Below, piece after piece: positions 9,661 through 18,343 of a stretch of DNA of 64,000 nt. Every line of letters begins with the position of its first letter. Within the stretch, counting starts at the first letter, position 1. The notes beneath the pieces were generated by a model, which saw only the letters and a list, made by a program, of their open reading frames with translations, was not told the origin of the DNA and did not search any database. A program made the translations under genes and the position numbers. The DNA comes from Herbaspirillum rubrisubalbicans (lineage in GTDB: Bacteria > Pseudomonadota > Gammaproteobacteria > Burkholderiales > Burkholderiaceae_D): assembly GCF_003719195.1 (NCBI RefSeq), contig NZ_CP024996.1, positions 4,898,001 through 4,962,000 of the forward strand. The letters run 5' to 3'.

Positions 9661-9864
9661 ATGAAACAGGCGGCGGATAAATTCACGGCAGATCTGTTTA
9701 GTAGTCGCCGCCGTGGCCGCCCGCCGAAGCTCGCCCCAAAAACAAATGCACAACGTCAGCGCGAGTTTCGCCAGCGGCGCAAGTTTGATTTTCTAATTTC
9801 CGTCACGCGTAACGATAAATCCGATGCCTATGGTTTGCGCGTGGGCGGTGGTCGTCGGCCTTGA
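9661..9864 (+). CDS. Small basic protein, inovirus module
   Basis: A 67-residue, strongly basic protein. It contains an RRRGRPPK stretch like an AT-hook (residues ~16-23) and a basic helix (AQRQREFRQRRK), so it probably binds nucleic acid. The start codon follows the previous stop by 2 bp, indicating translational coupling. The N-terminal coding sequence is also found, diverged, in the relic at ~26.63 kb, which shows that it belongs to this phage family. No function is known to me; it is not a coat protein, since it lacks a membrane segment. Confidence 0.6.
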   Translation: MKQAADKFTADLFSSRRRGRPPKLAPKTNAQRQREFRQRRKFDFLISVTRNDKSDAYGLRVGGGRRP

Positions 9865-9873
9865 GGTTTCAAA

Positions 9874-11322
9874 ATGAAGCGCGCTCATTTCCTCTTGCTC
9901 GTAGCGCTGTGGACCGTCTGGCTGGATGCGCATAGCGCTAACGTACCGGTCTCGAAAGTGCAGAATGCATTGGCCGGTGTGATTCAAGCTAAAGCCGTTT
10001 CCAACGGCATTTCCGCTTCTGATCCCCGCTTGGCAAATACGTTGGTGCGTTCTTCCTATCCGCTGACGGATGCTGTGGTGAAGGCGACGCAAGCCCAAGC
10101 TGCTGCCGGTGGAGCTGCTGCCGCTTCTAGCACGCTGGTAGCGTGGGGAACGGTCGGCGCTATTGTTGTTGGGACCATTGCAGTAGCTGCCGCTGTCGGT
10201 TGGGCTATCGGCTATCTTGGAGCGAAGTGGTACTACAGCAAGAACGGCAGTGTGCAAGTTGGGGATAATCCTAGCTCAATCAATACGCCTGCGGGGCTCG
10301 CACCTCCGGATACCATTTATATCTTTTCTAATGCGGTTGCCACTTCCCCGGCCACCGCTTGTTTAGGCGCTTCGTATACTGACTTCACGATTTCCGGTGG
10401 ACATGGTACGCAACGCGCTGTCTTGAACTCAGACGGTTTCTGCCACCTGATACGCACCGTTGTTTCTGATACGGGCGGCTCCTATACGGAAGACAATGGC
10501 TCGCTGGGCGCACCTCAAAAATCGTCCAACAATAAAACACTCTGTCCCGGTATCAAGCTAACGGCTTCAAACGGCGTCTGTCCCGCTTCCAATTTCAAAG
10601 AGTTAGCTGCTGCCCCTTCGATGAGCGCTGCTGACGCGGCCAAGTCACTGTCCTCCTCTGATCTGGCAGCGCCTTTGCCAACGCAACCCATTGCCGATAT
10701 CGCTAATGCAGCGTGGCGAAGTGCTGCGAGTTCGTCCGGCTATGATGGCTTGCCTTATGACGCCTCCAATCCGATCACAACGGGGGATGTCTCCAACTGG
10801 CAATCTTCGCACCCTGATTACTGGCCGACAGTAGGGGACTTTGCAACGCCACAGCAGGCCACTCCAGTAGATCCCGGCACCGGCAATGTGACCAATCCGA
10901 TTCCGAGCACCGGCCCGGTTTCTAGTTCGCCTGCTAGTTCGTCGCCCTTTGGATTACCGACTTCCAGCAGTCCGCAATCCTCGGTTGATCCGTCCAGTTC
11001 GGCACCGAATACAGGCAGCAATCCCAGTACGCAGCCGCTGGAAAACCTCGGACCTGATCCCGGCATTGGCGCCCCCTCCTTGGAGCCCATTCCAACGGCC
11101 ACGCAAATTATTGCGCCAACGCGCAATATTTTTCCGACGCTGAAATCCTTCGTTGTTCCTAGTGTGGATGTGCAATGCCCGACTTGGACTGTTCCAGTCT
11201 TCGGCAAGGACATCGCGTTCAAGGATCATTGCCCGCTCCTGGAGCAATCGAGGTCTTCTCTCTATGCTGCAATGGCTGTGGTCTATGCGCTCCTCGCGCT
11301 GTTCATTGTCCTTCGCTCATAA
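9874..11322 (+). CDS. TspB-like phage attachment/minor coat protein
   Basis: A 482-residue protein at the pIII position. Residues 1-22 are a signal peptide ([15 protein letters not shown]). An Ala-rich part with a strong hydrophobic segment (~86-112, [18 protein letters not shown]) follows. A cysteine-containing domain is next (~130-245), then a long Pro/Ser/Gly linker (~300-410). The C-terminal domain has [22 protein letters not shown] and a final membrane anchor (~462-480). This C-terminal block is the hallmark of the neisserial TspB family carried by filamentous phages. It should act in host-pilus binding and virion release. The internal hydrophobic segment is unusual for pIII. Confidence 0.75.
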   Translation: MKRAHFLLLVALWTVWLDAHSANVPVSKVQNALAGVIQAKAVSNGISASDPRLANTLVRSSYPLTDAVVKATQAQAAAGGAAAASSTLVAWGTVGAIVVGTIAVAAAVGWAIGYLGAKWYYSKNGSVQVGDNPSSINTPAGLAPPDTIYIFSNAVATSPATACLGASYTDFTISGGHGTQRAVLNSDGFCHLIRTVVSDTGGSYTEDNGSLGAPQKSSNNKTLCPGIKLTASNGVCPASNFKELAAAPSMSAADAAKSLSSSDLAAPLPTQPIADIANAAWRSAASSSGYDGLPYDASNPITTGDVSNWQSSHPDYWPTVGDFATPQQATPVDPGTGNVTNPIPSTGPVSSSPASSSPFGLPTSSSPQSSVDPSSSAPNTGSNPSTQPLENLGPDPGIGAPSLEPIPTATQIIAPTRNIFPTLKSFVVPSVDVQCPTWTVPVFGKDIAFKDHCPLLEQSRSSLYAAMAVVYALLALFIVLRS

Positions 11323-11334
11323 GGGGAACAAGAC

Positions 11335-11622
11335 ATGTTTGGCATCGTTCTATCCGCACTCAATGCCGTCCTTGCATTCGTCCTGCGGTCGATTATTGTT
11401 AAGTTCGTCGTCTTCTTCGCACTGTTCTTTGTGACGACTGAATTTATGGCCGTCATCGTGCAATTCCTTCCGACTGGCGATCAGTTGACGAATGCCTTCG
11501 GCGGCATTCCTAATGCGGTCTGGTATTTCCTGAACCTATTCAATATCAAGGCCGGGATACCGCTTCTGCTCTCGGCCTACGTGACGCGCTTCACGATTCG
11601 CCGCATCCCGCTGATTGGCTAA
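11335..11622 (+). CDS. DUF2523 inovirus minor coat protein (pVI-like)
   Basis: A 95-residue hydrophobic protein with three likely membrane segments (~5-22, 24-45 and 72-88) and no cleavable signal. The size, the position between the pIII-like gene and zot, and the blocks FGGIPNAVWYFLNLF and IKAGIPLLLSAYVTRF fit DUF2523, the usual pVI-like tip protein of inoviruses. It is tightly spaced in the operon, 2 bp from zot. Confidence 0.8.
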   Translation: MFGIVLSALNAVLAFVLRSIIVKFVVFFALFFVTTEFMAVIVQFLPTGDQLTNAFGGIPNAVWYFLNLFNIKAGIPLLLSAYVTRFTIRRIPLIG

Positions 11623-11624
11623 TC

Positions 11625-12692
11625 ATGGGCATCAATGTCTATACCGGCCTGATGGGCTCCGGAAAAAGTTATGAGGTGGTGGCAGAGGTCATTGTCCCTG
11701 CCATCGCTAAAGGGCGGCGCGTCGTCACCAATGTGGACGGGATCGATGGAGAGAAGATCCGCACCTACATCGAAAAGAATTACAAGCCAGTTCCTGAGCA
11801 ATTAGGCGAGGTGGTCCATGTCACAAATGGCGATGTCGCGCTCGCCAACTTCTTCCCCTATTACGACGAAAAGAAAGGTGCGCACACCGATACCATCGTT
11901 CAGCCTGGGGATTTGGTGTGCATCGATGAGGCGTGGCGCTTCTGGCCTGCAACTGGTGCGAATCTCTTGCAAGAGCATAAGAGCTTCTTCCTTGAGCACC
12001 GGCATTTCACCCATGAGCAAACGGGCGTGGCCTGCGATTTGGTGCTGATGATTCAGGACATGTCCACGCTGAACCGCTTTGTAAAAAACGTGGTGGCGTT
12101 TCACATCCGTACACACAAGAAGATATCGCTAGGGATGCCTACGCATTACAGCGTGTCGATTTTTGAGGGAAATAAGCAGAGCAAGGCAGCACGGATCAGC
12201 GTTGAACTGCGCAAGTACCGCAAAGATATTTTTCCGCTGTATTCCTCCTTCAAGGGGGGCGCTGACGGGAAAATCGTCAATGTCGATAAGCGTCAAAACA
12301 TGTTGGCGCGCAAAAAGATCTGGATGACAGCCGGGGTTCTGCTGGTGGCCTTGGTAACTGGCCTGTACAGCATCAATCGTTTCTTTCATCCGAAGCCATC
12401 TGCGGAATCGACTCAGGCAGGGAAGCAAGACACAACCGCTAACAACGGAAAGCAATCTACTGCGCAGCCCGCAAAGCCTGCATTTTCCGATGCGTGGCGC
12501 ATTGTTGGAACCGCTCGGTTCGGTACGACAAGCTATGTTGTCATTGCAGATGAGGCTGGCCGTCTGCGCTATGAGTCTCCCTCGATGTTTGTGCAGATGG
12601 GGCCGCAGACCATTGGGGAAATTGATGGTGCCAAAGTGACGCGCTATTCCGGCGCAGTCGTTCATCCAGTTCATATCGAGGGAAAGAAATGA
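11625..12692 (+). CDS. zot: Zot-domain assembly ATPase (pI-like)
   Basis: Inner-membrane motor for filamentous phage extrusion. The 355-residue protein starts with a Walker A (VYTGLMGSGKSYEVV, residues ~4-18), has a Walker B-like VCIDEAWRFWP (~98-108), and ends its cytoplasmic part near residue 225. A single membrane segment follows (~229-248, KIWMTAGVLLVALVTGLYSI), then a periplasmic tail. This is the classic pI/Zot topology, N-in/C-out. The gene overlaps the secretin start by 4 bp. The name Zot reflects the domain family and does not show toxin activity here. Confidence 0.93.
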   Translation: MGINVYTGLMGSGKSYEVVAEVIVPAIAKGRRVVTNVDGIDGEKIRTYIEKNYKPVPEQLGEVVHVTNGDVALANFFPYYDEKKGAHTDTIVQPGDLVCIDEAWRFWPATGANLLQEHKSFFLEHRHFTHEQTGVACDLVLMIQDMSTLNRFVKNVVAFHIRTHKKISLGMPTHYSVSIFEGNKQSKAARISVELRKYRKDIFPLYSSFKGGADGKIVNVDKRQNMLARKKIWMTAGVLLVALVTGLYSINRFFHPKPSAESTQAGKQDTTANNGKQSTAQPAKPAFSDAWRIVGTARFGTTSYVVIADEAGRLRYESPSMFVQMGPQTIGEIDGAKVTRYSGAVVHPVHIEGKK

Positions 12693-13996
12693 AGCGCACG
12701 ATTGTCGCGTTACTAATGGCATACAGCGCGTTCGCGGTCGCTGCCCCGAATGGGCCTCTGCTGCCGATCATGCCTTTGTCTATGCCGCTTCCTGCTGGCG
12801 CGCCTCCACAGTCTGATAGCGCAATGGAGTTCTCTCGGGTCCGTGTGGCGGAAGCGGTCGAAGCGATGTATACGCAGATTCTTAAAACGCCCTACCTGAT
12901 ACAGCCTGAAGTCGTAGCCGATGAGCGGCTCGTCTCATTCCGATTCGGCACGGGCGTTTCTGCTCGATCAGAAGTTTCGCGATTCATGAATCTGCTTGGA
13001 CTGTCGGTGCGCACGGTGAACGGGGTTGATATCGTCGACAGACAGAAAGAGATGGAGCCGGATAAAGAGCCGTTCGTATATCGACCGAAGTATCGCGATG
13101 TGACATATCTGGTGGAGCTACTACGCGGCCTCTTCCCGAAAGGTGAATTTACTTCCACCCGATCTATTCATGGCGCGCCACAAGCCATCACGGCAGACGC
13201 CGCTACCGGCCAATCGAAACTGCCTGCTCCTGCAGGATCTGCCGCCTCGCTGCTCGATACCGATCCGGACGCGCTGGTATTCAATGGGACGGAAACAGAT
13301 ATCAAGAAGCTCTCCGCGCTGCTTGCGCAACTGGATACGCGGCAGGGGGAAGTGATGGTACGCGGTCAGGTGTTTGAGGTCGCATCCAATGGCGCGGAAG
13401 GCTCAGCCTTTTCTCTCGCGCTGCATTTGCTCGGCGGCACTGTCTCTGCTGGCGTCTCTACACCTTCCACGCTTGATGGTTTCGTGCGGATCAAGAATGC
13501 ATCCATTGATGCCGTATTTGCAGCGCTCTCCAGTGACAGCCGCTTCAAGACGATTTCCGCGCCATCGCTACGTGTGCGCTCTGGTGCGGCTGGTCGCTTC
13601 GCGGTCGGGCAAGATGTGCCTGTGCTGGGCGCAATCAGCTATCCGGGGAATGGAAGCGCTCCGGTGCAGTCGGTTGAGTATCGGAGTTCGGGCGTCATTT
13701 TCGATTTGAAACCGATCGTGCGAGAGTCAGTAGTAGATCTGACAGTTGGCCAGCAGCTGTCAAATTTCATCGTCACGCAAACCGGCGTCAACAATTCGCC
13801 CACCTTAACCAAGCGTGAAGTGAGCACTTCATTGTCGGTCGCAGATGGCGATATCGTCATCATCGGTGGTCTTGCAGAGAACCGGGAAAGCTCCGGCCGC
13901 ATTGGCTTCTCGTTCCTGCCTGATTGGATGCGCTCCAACACCGGCCAGAACAGCAAGACGGAAATTCTCTTGGTACTACAGGTATCGCGCTTGTAA
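12689..13996 (+). CDS. Phage-encoded secretin (pIV-like)
   Basis: Outer-membrane channel for virion export. The 435-residue protein has a signal peptide (~1-18, VALLMAYSAFAVAA). N0/N1-like ring domains follow (~45-200), with AVEAMYTQILKTPYLIQPEVV and VTYLVELLRGLFPKGEF. The C-terminal secretin core (~230-435) includes VMVRGQVFEV, the SAPSLRVRSGAAGRFAVGQDVP block and the closing VADGDIVIIGGLAENRES. Carrying its own secretin means that the phage need not borrow a host type II channel. It overlaps zot by 4 bp, and its stop abuts a convergent small gene. Confidence 0.92.
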   Translation: MKRTIVALLMAYSAFAVAAPNGPLLPIMPLSMPLPAGAPPQSDSAMEFSRVRVAEAVEAMYTQILKTPYLIQPEVVADERLVSFRFGTGVSARSEVSRFMNLLGLSVRTVNGVDIVDRQKEMEPDKEPFVYRPKYRDVTYLVELLRGLFPKGEFTSTRSIHGAPQAITADAATGQSKLPAPAGSAASLLDTDPDALVFNGTETDIKKLSALLAQLDTRQGEVMVRGQVFEVASNGAEGSAFSLALHLLGGTVSAGVSTPSTLDGFVRIKNASIDAVFAALSSDSRFKTISAPSLRVRSGAAGRFAVGQDVPVLGAISYPGNGSAPVQSVEYRSSGVIFDLKPIVRESVVDLTVGQQLSNFIVTQTGVNNSPTLTKREVSTSLSVADGDIVIIGGLAENRESSGRIGFSFLPDWMRSNTGQNSKTEILLVLQVSRL

Positions 13997-13997
13997 C

Positions 13998-14297
13998 TCA
14001 GGTGCGGATCAAACGCCCGTTCTTGTACTGGAAAATCGTATGCAGGATATATCCATCGTAGTCCATGATCCGCGCCACCAGTTGGCGCATGGTCTTGCAG
14101 AAGAATTGACGGCCATCCGGGCGCGTCCAGATGAATGCCGCGCCCTTGCGCATCAGATTGCGGACATAAAGCGTCAGACGCAGTTGCTTCCACGGCGGGA
14201 CAAAGTTGGACGGGGCCAGCGTCTTACGCGTGCGCTTGAAATGGGCGAAGTAAGGTTGATACGGGAAATGCAGCAGGGGCAGTTCTGGTTGTTCCAT
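13998..14297 (-). CDS. Hypothetical protein, reverse strand in the inovirus module
   Basis: A 99-residue basic protein rich in aromatic residues (PYQPYFAHFKRTRK, IWTRPDGRQFFCKTMRQ) with no membrane segment. A GGAAGG ribosome site lies at the right distance before the ATG. The gene is convergent with the secretin gene, with 1 bp between the two stops. Residue usage looks protein-like rather than a shadow, as nothing codes opposite. I do not recognise the family; a reverse-strand small gene between assembly and replication modules recurs in some inoviruses. Confidence 0.55.
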   Translation of the reverse strand: MEQPELPLLHFPYQPYFAHFKRTRKTLAPSNFVPPWKQLRLTLYVRNLMRKGAAFIWTRPDGRQFFCKTMRQLVARIMDYDGYILHTIFQYKNGRLIRT

Positions 14298-14907
14298 GAT
14301 CGCGCCTTCCAGGTGGTGTTAAAGCTGACCGGGTTCCTAGATTCGGAGCCCTCCGTAAGACCGGCGGTTTCGGTCGTTTCGACTCCACCGCCTGCCGCCG
14401 TTTTCCTGAGTTCTTCGCCCGATGATCGAATAGACGGCGCATGAGGCTTTTGCCGCAAGGGGGAAGGTTTGTAAAAGCGCGGTTGCTGGCGCTTTTATGA
14501 ATGCCCCCTTGCGGCAAAAGACGCGCCGGCTATCGTTCATCGAAAAGGCGGAGAACTCTGGAAAACGGTGGTGGGTTGATCGGAGAAACGGCCTCAACTG
14601 CCCATGAGTGCGCAGCACTCACAAGCCAGGCTTTATGCGGTTGATCAAGGGCGCTGCGGCGCTCGATGAGGCAGGGAATTCCCGTTATGCGTAACGGAAA
14701 AGAGGCGTAGCAAGATCGCGCCGCCCGCAGCTTGCGAGGACGGCGCGAGCGAAGCGAGCGCCTAGACTTGTACCTAGAACACTTAAGGAAAACAGAGAAA
14801 GAACAGCCTTTTCGGCGAGTTGGAAAAGTGGTTTTTGATGGACGTAGAAATACCCGGATCAGCGCGCCAACGCTGCCGGGCTCACACAACGCTACCAAGG
14901 AAAAATT
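14298..14907. other. Inovirus intergenic region: probable origin/packaging region
   Basis: About 610 bp upstream of rep without a convincing gene. It contains a nested hairpin at 14447-14520, described separately, and a GC-rich dyad with arms GCGCCG (14718-14723) and CGGCGC (14741-14746). This leads into overlapping GCGAGC repeats (14742-14762). Filamentous phages keep the double-strand origin, complementary-strand origin and packaging hairpin in such a gap beside the structural operon. Assignment is by position and secondary structure; no nick site can be named. Confidence 0.5.
14447..14520. repeat. Nested perfect hairpin (candidate packaging signal or origin)
   Basis: Outer arms of 17 bp (14447-14463 and 14504-14520, core TTTTGCCGCAAGGGG) pair perfectly. 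They enclose a second perfect hairpin, TAAAAGCGC (14472-14480) with GCGCTTTTA (14489-14497) and an 8-base loop. A 74-base stem within a stem without a following T run suits an ssDNA structural element rather than a terminator. Confidence 0.7.
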
Positions 14908-15771
14908 GTGCTTACAGCGAGTATAGATAAGGTTGCGGCTAACGCCAATCTGAAGGCTTCATTGGGTTCATATTTTGCTGGAACAGATGTGCAGCGTTGG
15001 AAAACGCTGACAGTGACCGAATTTCCGAACGGGATCGAGGTATTTCTCGATGAGAACCACGAGACTTATAGCGATGGGCAAATTTTTGATTATTCAACCG
15101 AATGCGAAGAGCCGACTAAGCGAGGCGAAGGCGATCACGAGAGGGCTCGGATTGTGGCCGCACGGCGGGCAAAGACGAAGGTGCGCAGACTGGCGAAGAT
15201 GCTGCAGGCAGATTGTTTGCTGACATTGACCTATCGAGAATGCGTGACCGATTACGCACGCGTTGAGGCTGATTTTAAAGCCTTCCGGGAACGTCTACGA
15301 GCTGTTGGTGATTTCCACTATGTGGCAACACTTGAAATGCAAAAACGTGGGGCGCTGCACGTGCATATCGCTTGCCAGCAGTTTCCGGCGTGGCTCCAGA
15401 ATGAACATGGCGTCCGTGTTCGCAGTTGGAACCTGATCCGCTCTATGTGGCGGCGTGTGGTTGGAAAGGACAATGGCAATGTCGATTTCACTAGACCGCG
15501 CGGCCGTAACTCGGCGCATCGCATTGCCAGCTACATCAGCAAATATGTATCCAAAAATCTAGAAGAGTCGCGCTTCAACAAGAAAAGCTATTGGGCTTCG
15601 CGTGGGATTCCAATTCCTAAGCAATACAAAATTTATTTCAAAGCCGATACTGAGAGCTTTGACATCGTGGTTCTCGTTGCGCAAGAGTTTGCGATGCGCT
15701 GCTTTGACGACATCACTCAGTATCACGACCGCCTCAACTCGTTCTACTGGTTTGCAGCCGGAAAAATCTAA
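14908..15771 (+). CDS. Rolling-circle replication initiator (HUH Rep)
   Basis: A 287-residue initiator that should nick the phage double-strand origin. It has the metal-binding HUH motif in GALHVHIA (H151, H153) and the catalytic tyrosine motif in IASYISKYVSK (Y209, Y213), a two-tyrosine arrangement like phiX/inovirus and Rep-type nickases. The start is a GTG at 14908 with CAAGGA upstream; no ATG lies near. The last ~60 residues lack recognisable features. Its position just after the hairpin-rich gap supports an origin there. Confidence 0.85.
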   Translation: MLTASIDKVAANANLKASLGSYFAGTDVQRWKTLTVTEFPNGIEVFLDENHETYSDGQIFDYSTECEEPTKRGEGDHERARIVAARRAKTKVRRLAKMLQADCLLTLTYRECVTDYARVEADFKAFRERLRAVGDFHYVATLEMQKRGALHVHIACQQFPAWLQNEHGVRVRSWNLIRSMWRRVVGKDNGNVDFTRPRGRNSAHRIASYISKYVSKNLEESRFNKKSYWASRGIPIPKQYKIYFKADTESFDIVVLVAQEFAMRCFDDITQYHDRLNSFYWFAAGKI

Positions 15772-15855
15772 GGTTCCTTTTTTGAGAAATTTTGAGAAAT
15801 ATTTCTCGCCAAGTGAGATTAATATTCGACGCTTCTTTACACAGAGAGGAAATAT

Positions 15856-16773
15856 GTGGTGGCTACGCCGGTTACATGGGGAGATGCGGAGGAGCGTTGG
15901 AAGATGGAACGCTCTCATAAAGCATCGATGTTTTCTGATGAATCTATTTTCCGATGGTTGCGCCCTAATCTGGCTCATGTGCCTTTAGTTGATATCGACA
16001 TCGACGTAGTGGGGGCGTTACGAGATCGGAAATCGCGTACTGGTGTACGTCCCGCCACGATCAATCGTATGCTCTCGCTATTGCGCGCCGTTCTGAATGC
16101 CGCTCATCGTGAATGGGGATGGATAGAGGAGCCGCCCTTTATTCGATTGCTTTCCGAGCCACGTTCGCGCATTCGATTTTTGTCCCGCGATGAGGCAGTG
16201 AAGCTGCTCCATGAACTTCCCGAACATCTGTCCGATATGGCCGCCTTTAGCCTTGCAACTGGGCTGCGTAAAACGAACGTCACCTGTCTCGAATGGTCGC
16301 AGGTTGATATGCGACGGAAGGTTGCATGGGTTCACCATGATGAAATGAAGAATCGACGCGCTCTGGCCGTACCACTAAATCAAGATGCGCTAGCGATTCT
16401 CGCATCACGGCTTAAGCGGCATCCAAGATTCGTCTTCACGTACCATGGCGAGCGCATCCAACAGACTTCCACCGCTGCATGGTACAAGGCCCTCAAGCGC
16501 TGTCGCATAGAAAATTTCAGATGGCATGACTTGCGTCATACATGGGCTAGCTGGCACGTACAAGGCGGGACGCCGCTGCATGTCCTCCAAGAGCTAGGGG
16601 GCTGGCGAACTTACAATATGGTTTTGCGCTACGCTCATTTTTCTGCGGAGCATCTAGCTCCCTACGCAAGAAACTTACGCGCTTTAGTCAGTAGTCCGCG
16701 TTTGGTTGATCCTGCTCCGTCGCCATCACGGCAATTGGATAGTGCTGGGGTGGTTAATACGGGGATTCCGTGA
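15856..16773 (+). CDS. int: Tyrosine integrase of the island
   Basis: A 305-residue site-specific recombinase, probably responsible for integration at tRNA-Phe. An N-terminal SAM-like core-binding domain spans ~1-100 (ATINRMLSLLRAVLNAA). The catalytic domain carries R138 in ATGLRKTNV, H224-x-x-R227 in WHDLRHTW, a Trp/His-position residue in LGGWRTYN and the nucleophile Y259 in LRYAHF. The start is GTG (15856) preceded by GAGAGGAA. Many inoviruses use host XerCD instead; having their own integrase is the less common option. It lies at the end of the phage genes, just before the low-GC cargo. Confidence 0.92.
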   Translation: MVATPVTWGDAEERWKMERSHKASMFSDESIFRWLRPNLAHVPLVDIDIDVVGALRDRKSRTGVRPATINRMLSLLRAVLNAAHREWGWIEEPPFIRLLSEPRSRIRFLSRDEAVKLLHELPEHLSDMAAFSLATGLRKTNVTCLEWSQVDMRRKVAWVHHDEMKNRRALAVPLNQDALAILASRLKRHPRFVFTYHGERIQQTSTAAWYKALKRCRIENFRWHDLRHTWASWHVQGGTPLHVLQELGGWRTYNMVLRYAHFSAEHLAPYARNLRALVSSPRLVDPAPSPSRQLDSAGVVNTGIP

Positions 16774-16959
16774 GCACACTTTGATGCGGACGCCTGCAAC
16801 CTGAGCTTTAAGCCAACGCTCAGAAAATACTAAACACCCCAGTTTCCTAACGTAACTAGTTTTCCTATGGCAACGGTTTTTACAGCTTAACTATATAGCC
16901 ATAAATTTTCTGAAATATGCTAATGTTTTGAGGCCTAAAGACAATAAGGAAAACAAAAA

Positions 16960-17349
16960 ATGACAAAGAAAAAGGTCTTCATAAGCTTTGATTATGATCA
17001 TGACGAAGTGTTGAAAAACTTTTTGGTTGGCCAGTCGAAACTTCAGGATAGCCCATTCGAATTAGCTGACTGGTCAATAAAGGAACATATCGATGGCAAC
17101 TGGAAAGAAAAGGCTCGGACGCGCATTAGATCAGTTGACGTTGTGGCTGTAATGTGCGGACAACATACTGATTCGGCTACAGGGGTTAGCGCTGAACTTA
17201 CTATTGCAAAAGAGGAAGGCGTGCCTTATTTCCTTCTCGCGGGTTACGCCGATAAGCAAAACGTGCGTCCGAAATCTGCGTCTTCAAGCGATAAGATGTA
17301 CAACTGGACATGGCCTAACTTAAAAACACTTATTGGGGGCGGGCGCTAA
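16960..17349 (+). CDS. TIR-like (DUF1863/ThsB-type) sensor protein
   Basis: A 129-residue single-domain protein: KKVFISFDYDHDEVLKNFL at the start, then ADWSIKEHID, IRSVDVVAVMCGQHTDSATGV, and SAELTIAKEEGVPYFLLAGY. These blocks match the TIR-like DUF1863 fold used by Thoeris ThsB, with E79 at the expected catalytic glutamate. ThsB proteins sense phage and make a cyclic ADP-ribose isomer from NAD. The stop is 2 bp before the caspase-like gene, so the two are one operon. This pairing matches the caspase-containing (type IV) Thoeris reported by the Sorek group. AT-rich DNA upstream should hold the promoter. Confidence 0.82.
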   Translation: MTKKKVFISFDYDHDEVLKNFLVGQSKLQDSPFELADWSIKEHIDGNWKEKARTRIRSVDVVAVMCGQHTDSATGVSAELTIAKEEGVPYFLLAGYADKQNVRPKSASSSDKMYNWTWPNLKTLIGGGR

Positions 17350-17351
17350 GC

Positions 17352-18342
17352 ATGAAGAAGGCGCTTGTTGTCGGTATTGATGCCTATCCCACTTCGCCTT
17401 TGTCGGGTTGTGTCAATGATGCCGTTTCATTTGCAAGCACTTTGGAGAAAAATGGCGACGGGTCACCTAACTTTTCTATTCGATTATTGACCAGTAACGA
17501 TACTGAGGTTTCCTCTTCCCTGTTAAGTCGCGAGGTTCGTTCGTTGTTTACGGGCGATGCTGACACTGCTCTATTTTTTTTTCGCAGGGCACGGAATAAT
17601 CAACCCAGATACCAACGCTGGTTATATTGTTAGCCAGAATGGTATCAGCGGCGCTTGGGGCCTTTCACTGGGTGAGGTTTTGGGGTTGGCGAATGCGGCT
17701 TATCCTCGAATCCGCTCGACCGTGATTATTCTTGATAGTTGTCATTCAGGTTTTGTAGGCGAGGTATCTGCACTTGGACACTCGCAAGTGTCTGCCATTG
17801 GTAGCGGAGTTACTATTCTTACTGCTTGCCATAGAGAACAGTTTGCGGCGGAGTCTGGAGGCAGAGGGGTCTTCACGGATATATTGCTAGATGGTCTAAG
17901 TGGCAGTTCAGCTGATATATGCGGACGGATAACGCCGGCATCGCTATATTCACATGTAGATCAGACGCTTGGTCCTTGGGAACAAAGGCCTATTTATAAA
18001 GCTAATGTGCAGAGTTTTGTCAGCTTGCGCCAGGTAGACCCAAAGATCCCTTTAGAAACCCTGAGACGGTTAGTTGATTATTTTCCCGATCCAACGAGTG
18101 TGTTTTCGCTTGACCCGTCTTTTGAGCCTGATCGCCAGAATGTTCCTGCGGAATATCATGAAATTCCGGTTAATCAGGAACATGTGCGTATCTTTAAAGA
18201 ACTTCAGCTTTGCAATCGCTTCGGTTTAGTTACGCCGGTCGATGCGGAGCATATGTACTACGCCGCAATTAACTCAACTGGTTGCAGGTTAACGGCTTTG
18301 GGCGCGCACTACCGTAAGCTCGCAGAAATGAAGCGAATCTGA
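17352..18342 (+). pseudogene. Caspase-like (C14) protease, frame broken at a T9 tract
   Basis: The first 74 codons (MKKALVVGIDAYPTSPLSGCVNDA) are a typical metacaspase/C14 opening. At 17574-17582 a run of nine T shifts the frame; with eight T it would read LFFFAGHG and continue to a 329-residue protein. The catalytic pair would be H80 in AGHG and C130 in ILDSCHSG. A ~120-residue C-terminal part (after NVQSFVSLRQVD) is unrecognised. In caspase-Thoeris, the TIR product activates this protease, which then degrades cell proteins. The break could be a sequencing error, a real mutation, slippage-tolerant expression or phase variation. The downstream frame has its own ATG at 17557 but would lack the N-terminal strands. 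Confidence 0.82.
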
Positions 18343-18343
18343 T

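Larger units (their letters stand above)
8854..16773 (+). mobile_element. Inovirus (filamentous phage) module, TspB/Zot type
   Basis: Gene order is repressor (divergent), operator, ssDNA-binding protein, small basic protein, TspB-like attachment protein, DUF2523 (pVI-like), Zot (pI-like), secretin (pIV-like), a reverse-strand small gene, an intergenic hairpin region, HUH Rep and tyrosine integrase. This is the modular plan of inoviruses, with structure, assembly, replication and integration together in ~8 kb. It resembles neisserial and Ralstonia-type filamentous phages in having TspB and Zot. No separate short major-coat gene is obvious. All frames are open, so the module could be active. 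Confidence 0.88.

Noticed and set aside
14742..14762. GCGAGC repeats as an iteron plasmid origin
   Set aside because: Too few and overlapping; better explained as a GC hairpin in the phage intergenic region.
14530..14898. 122-codon reverse-strand frame before rep
   Set aside because: It crosses the GC-rich hairpins, has Arg/Ser-rich random composition and no ribosome site.
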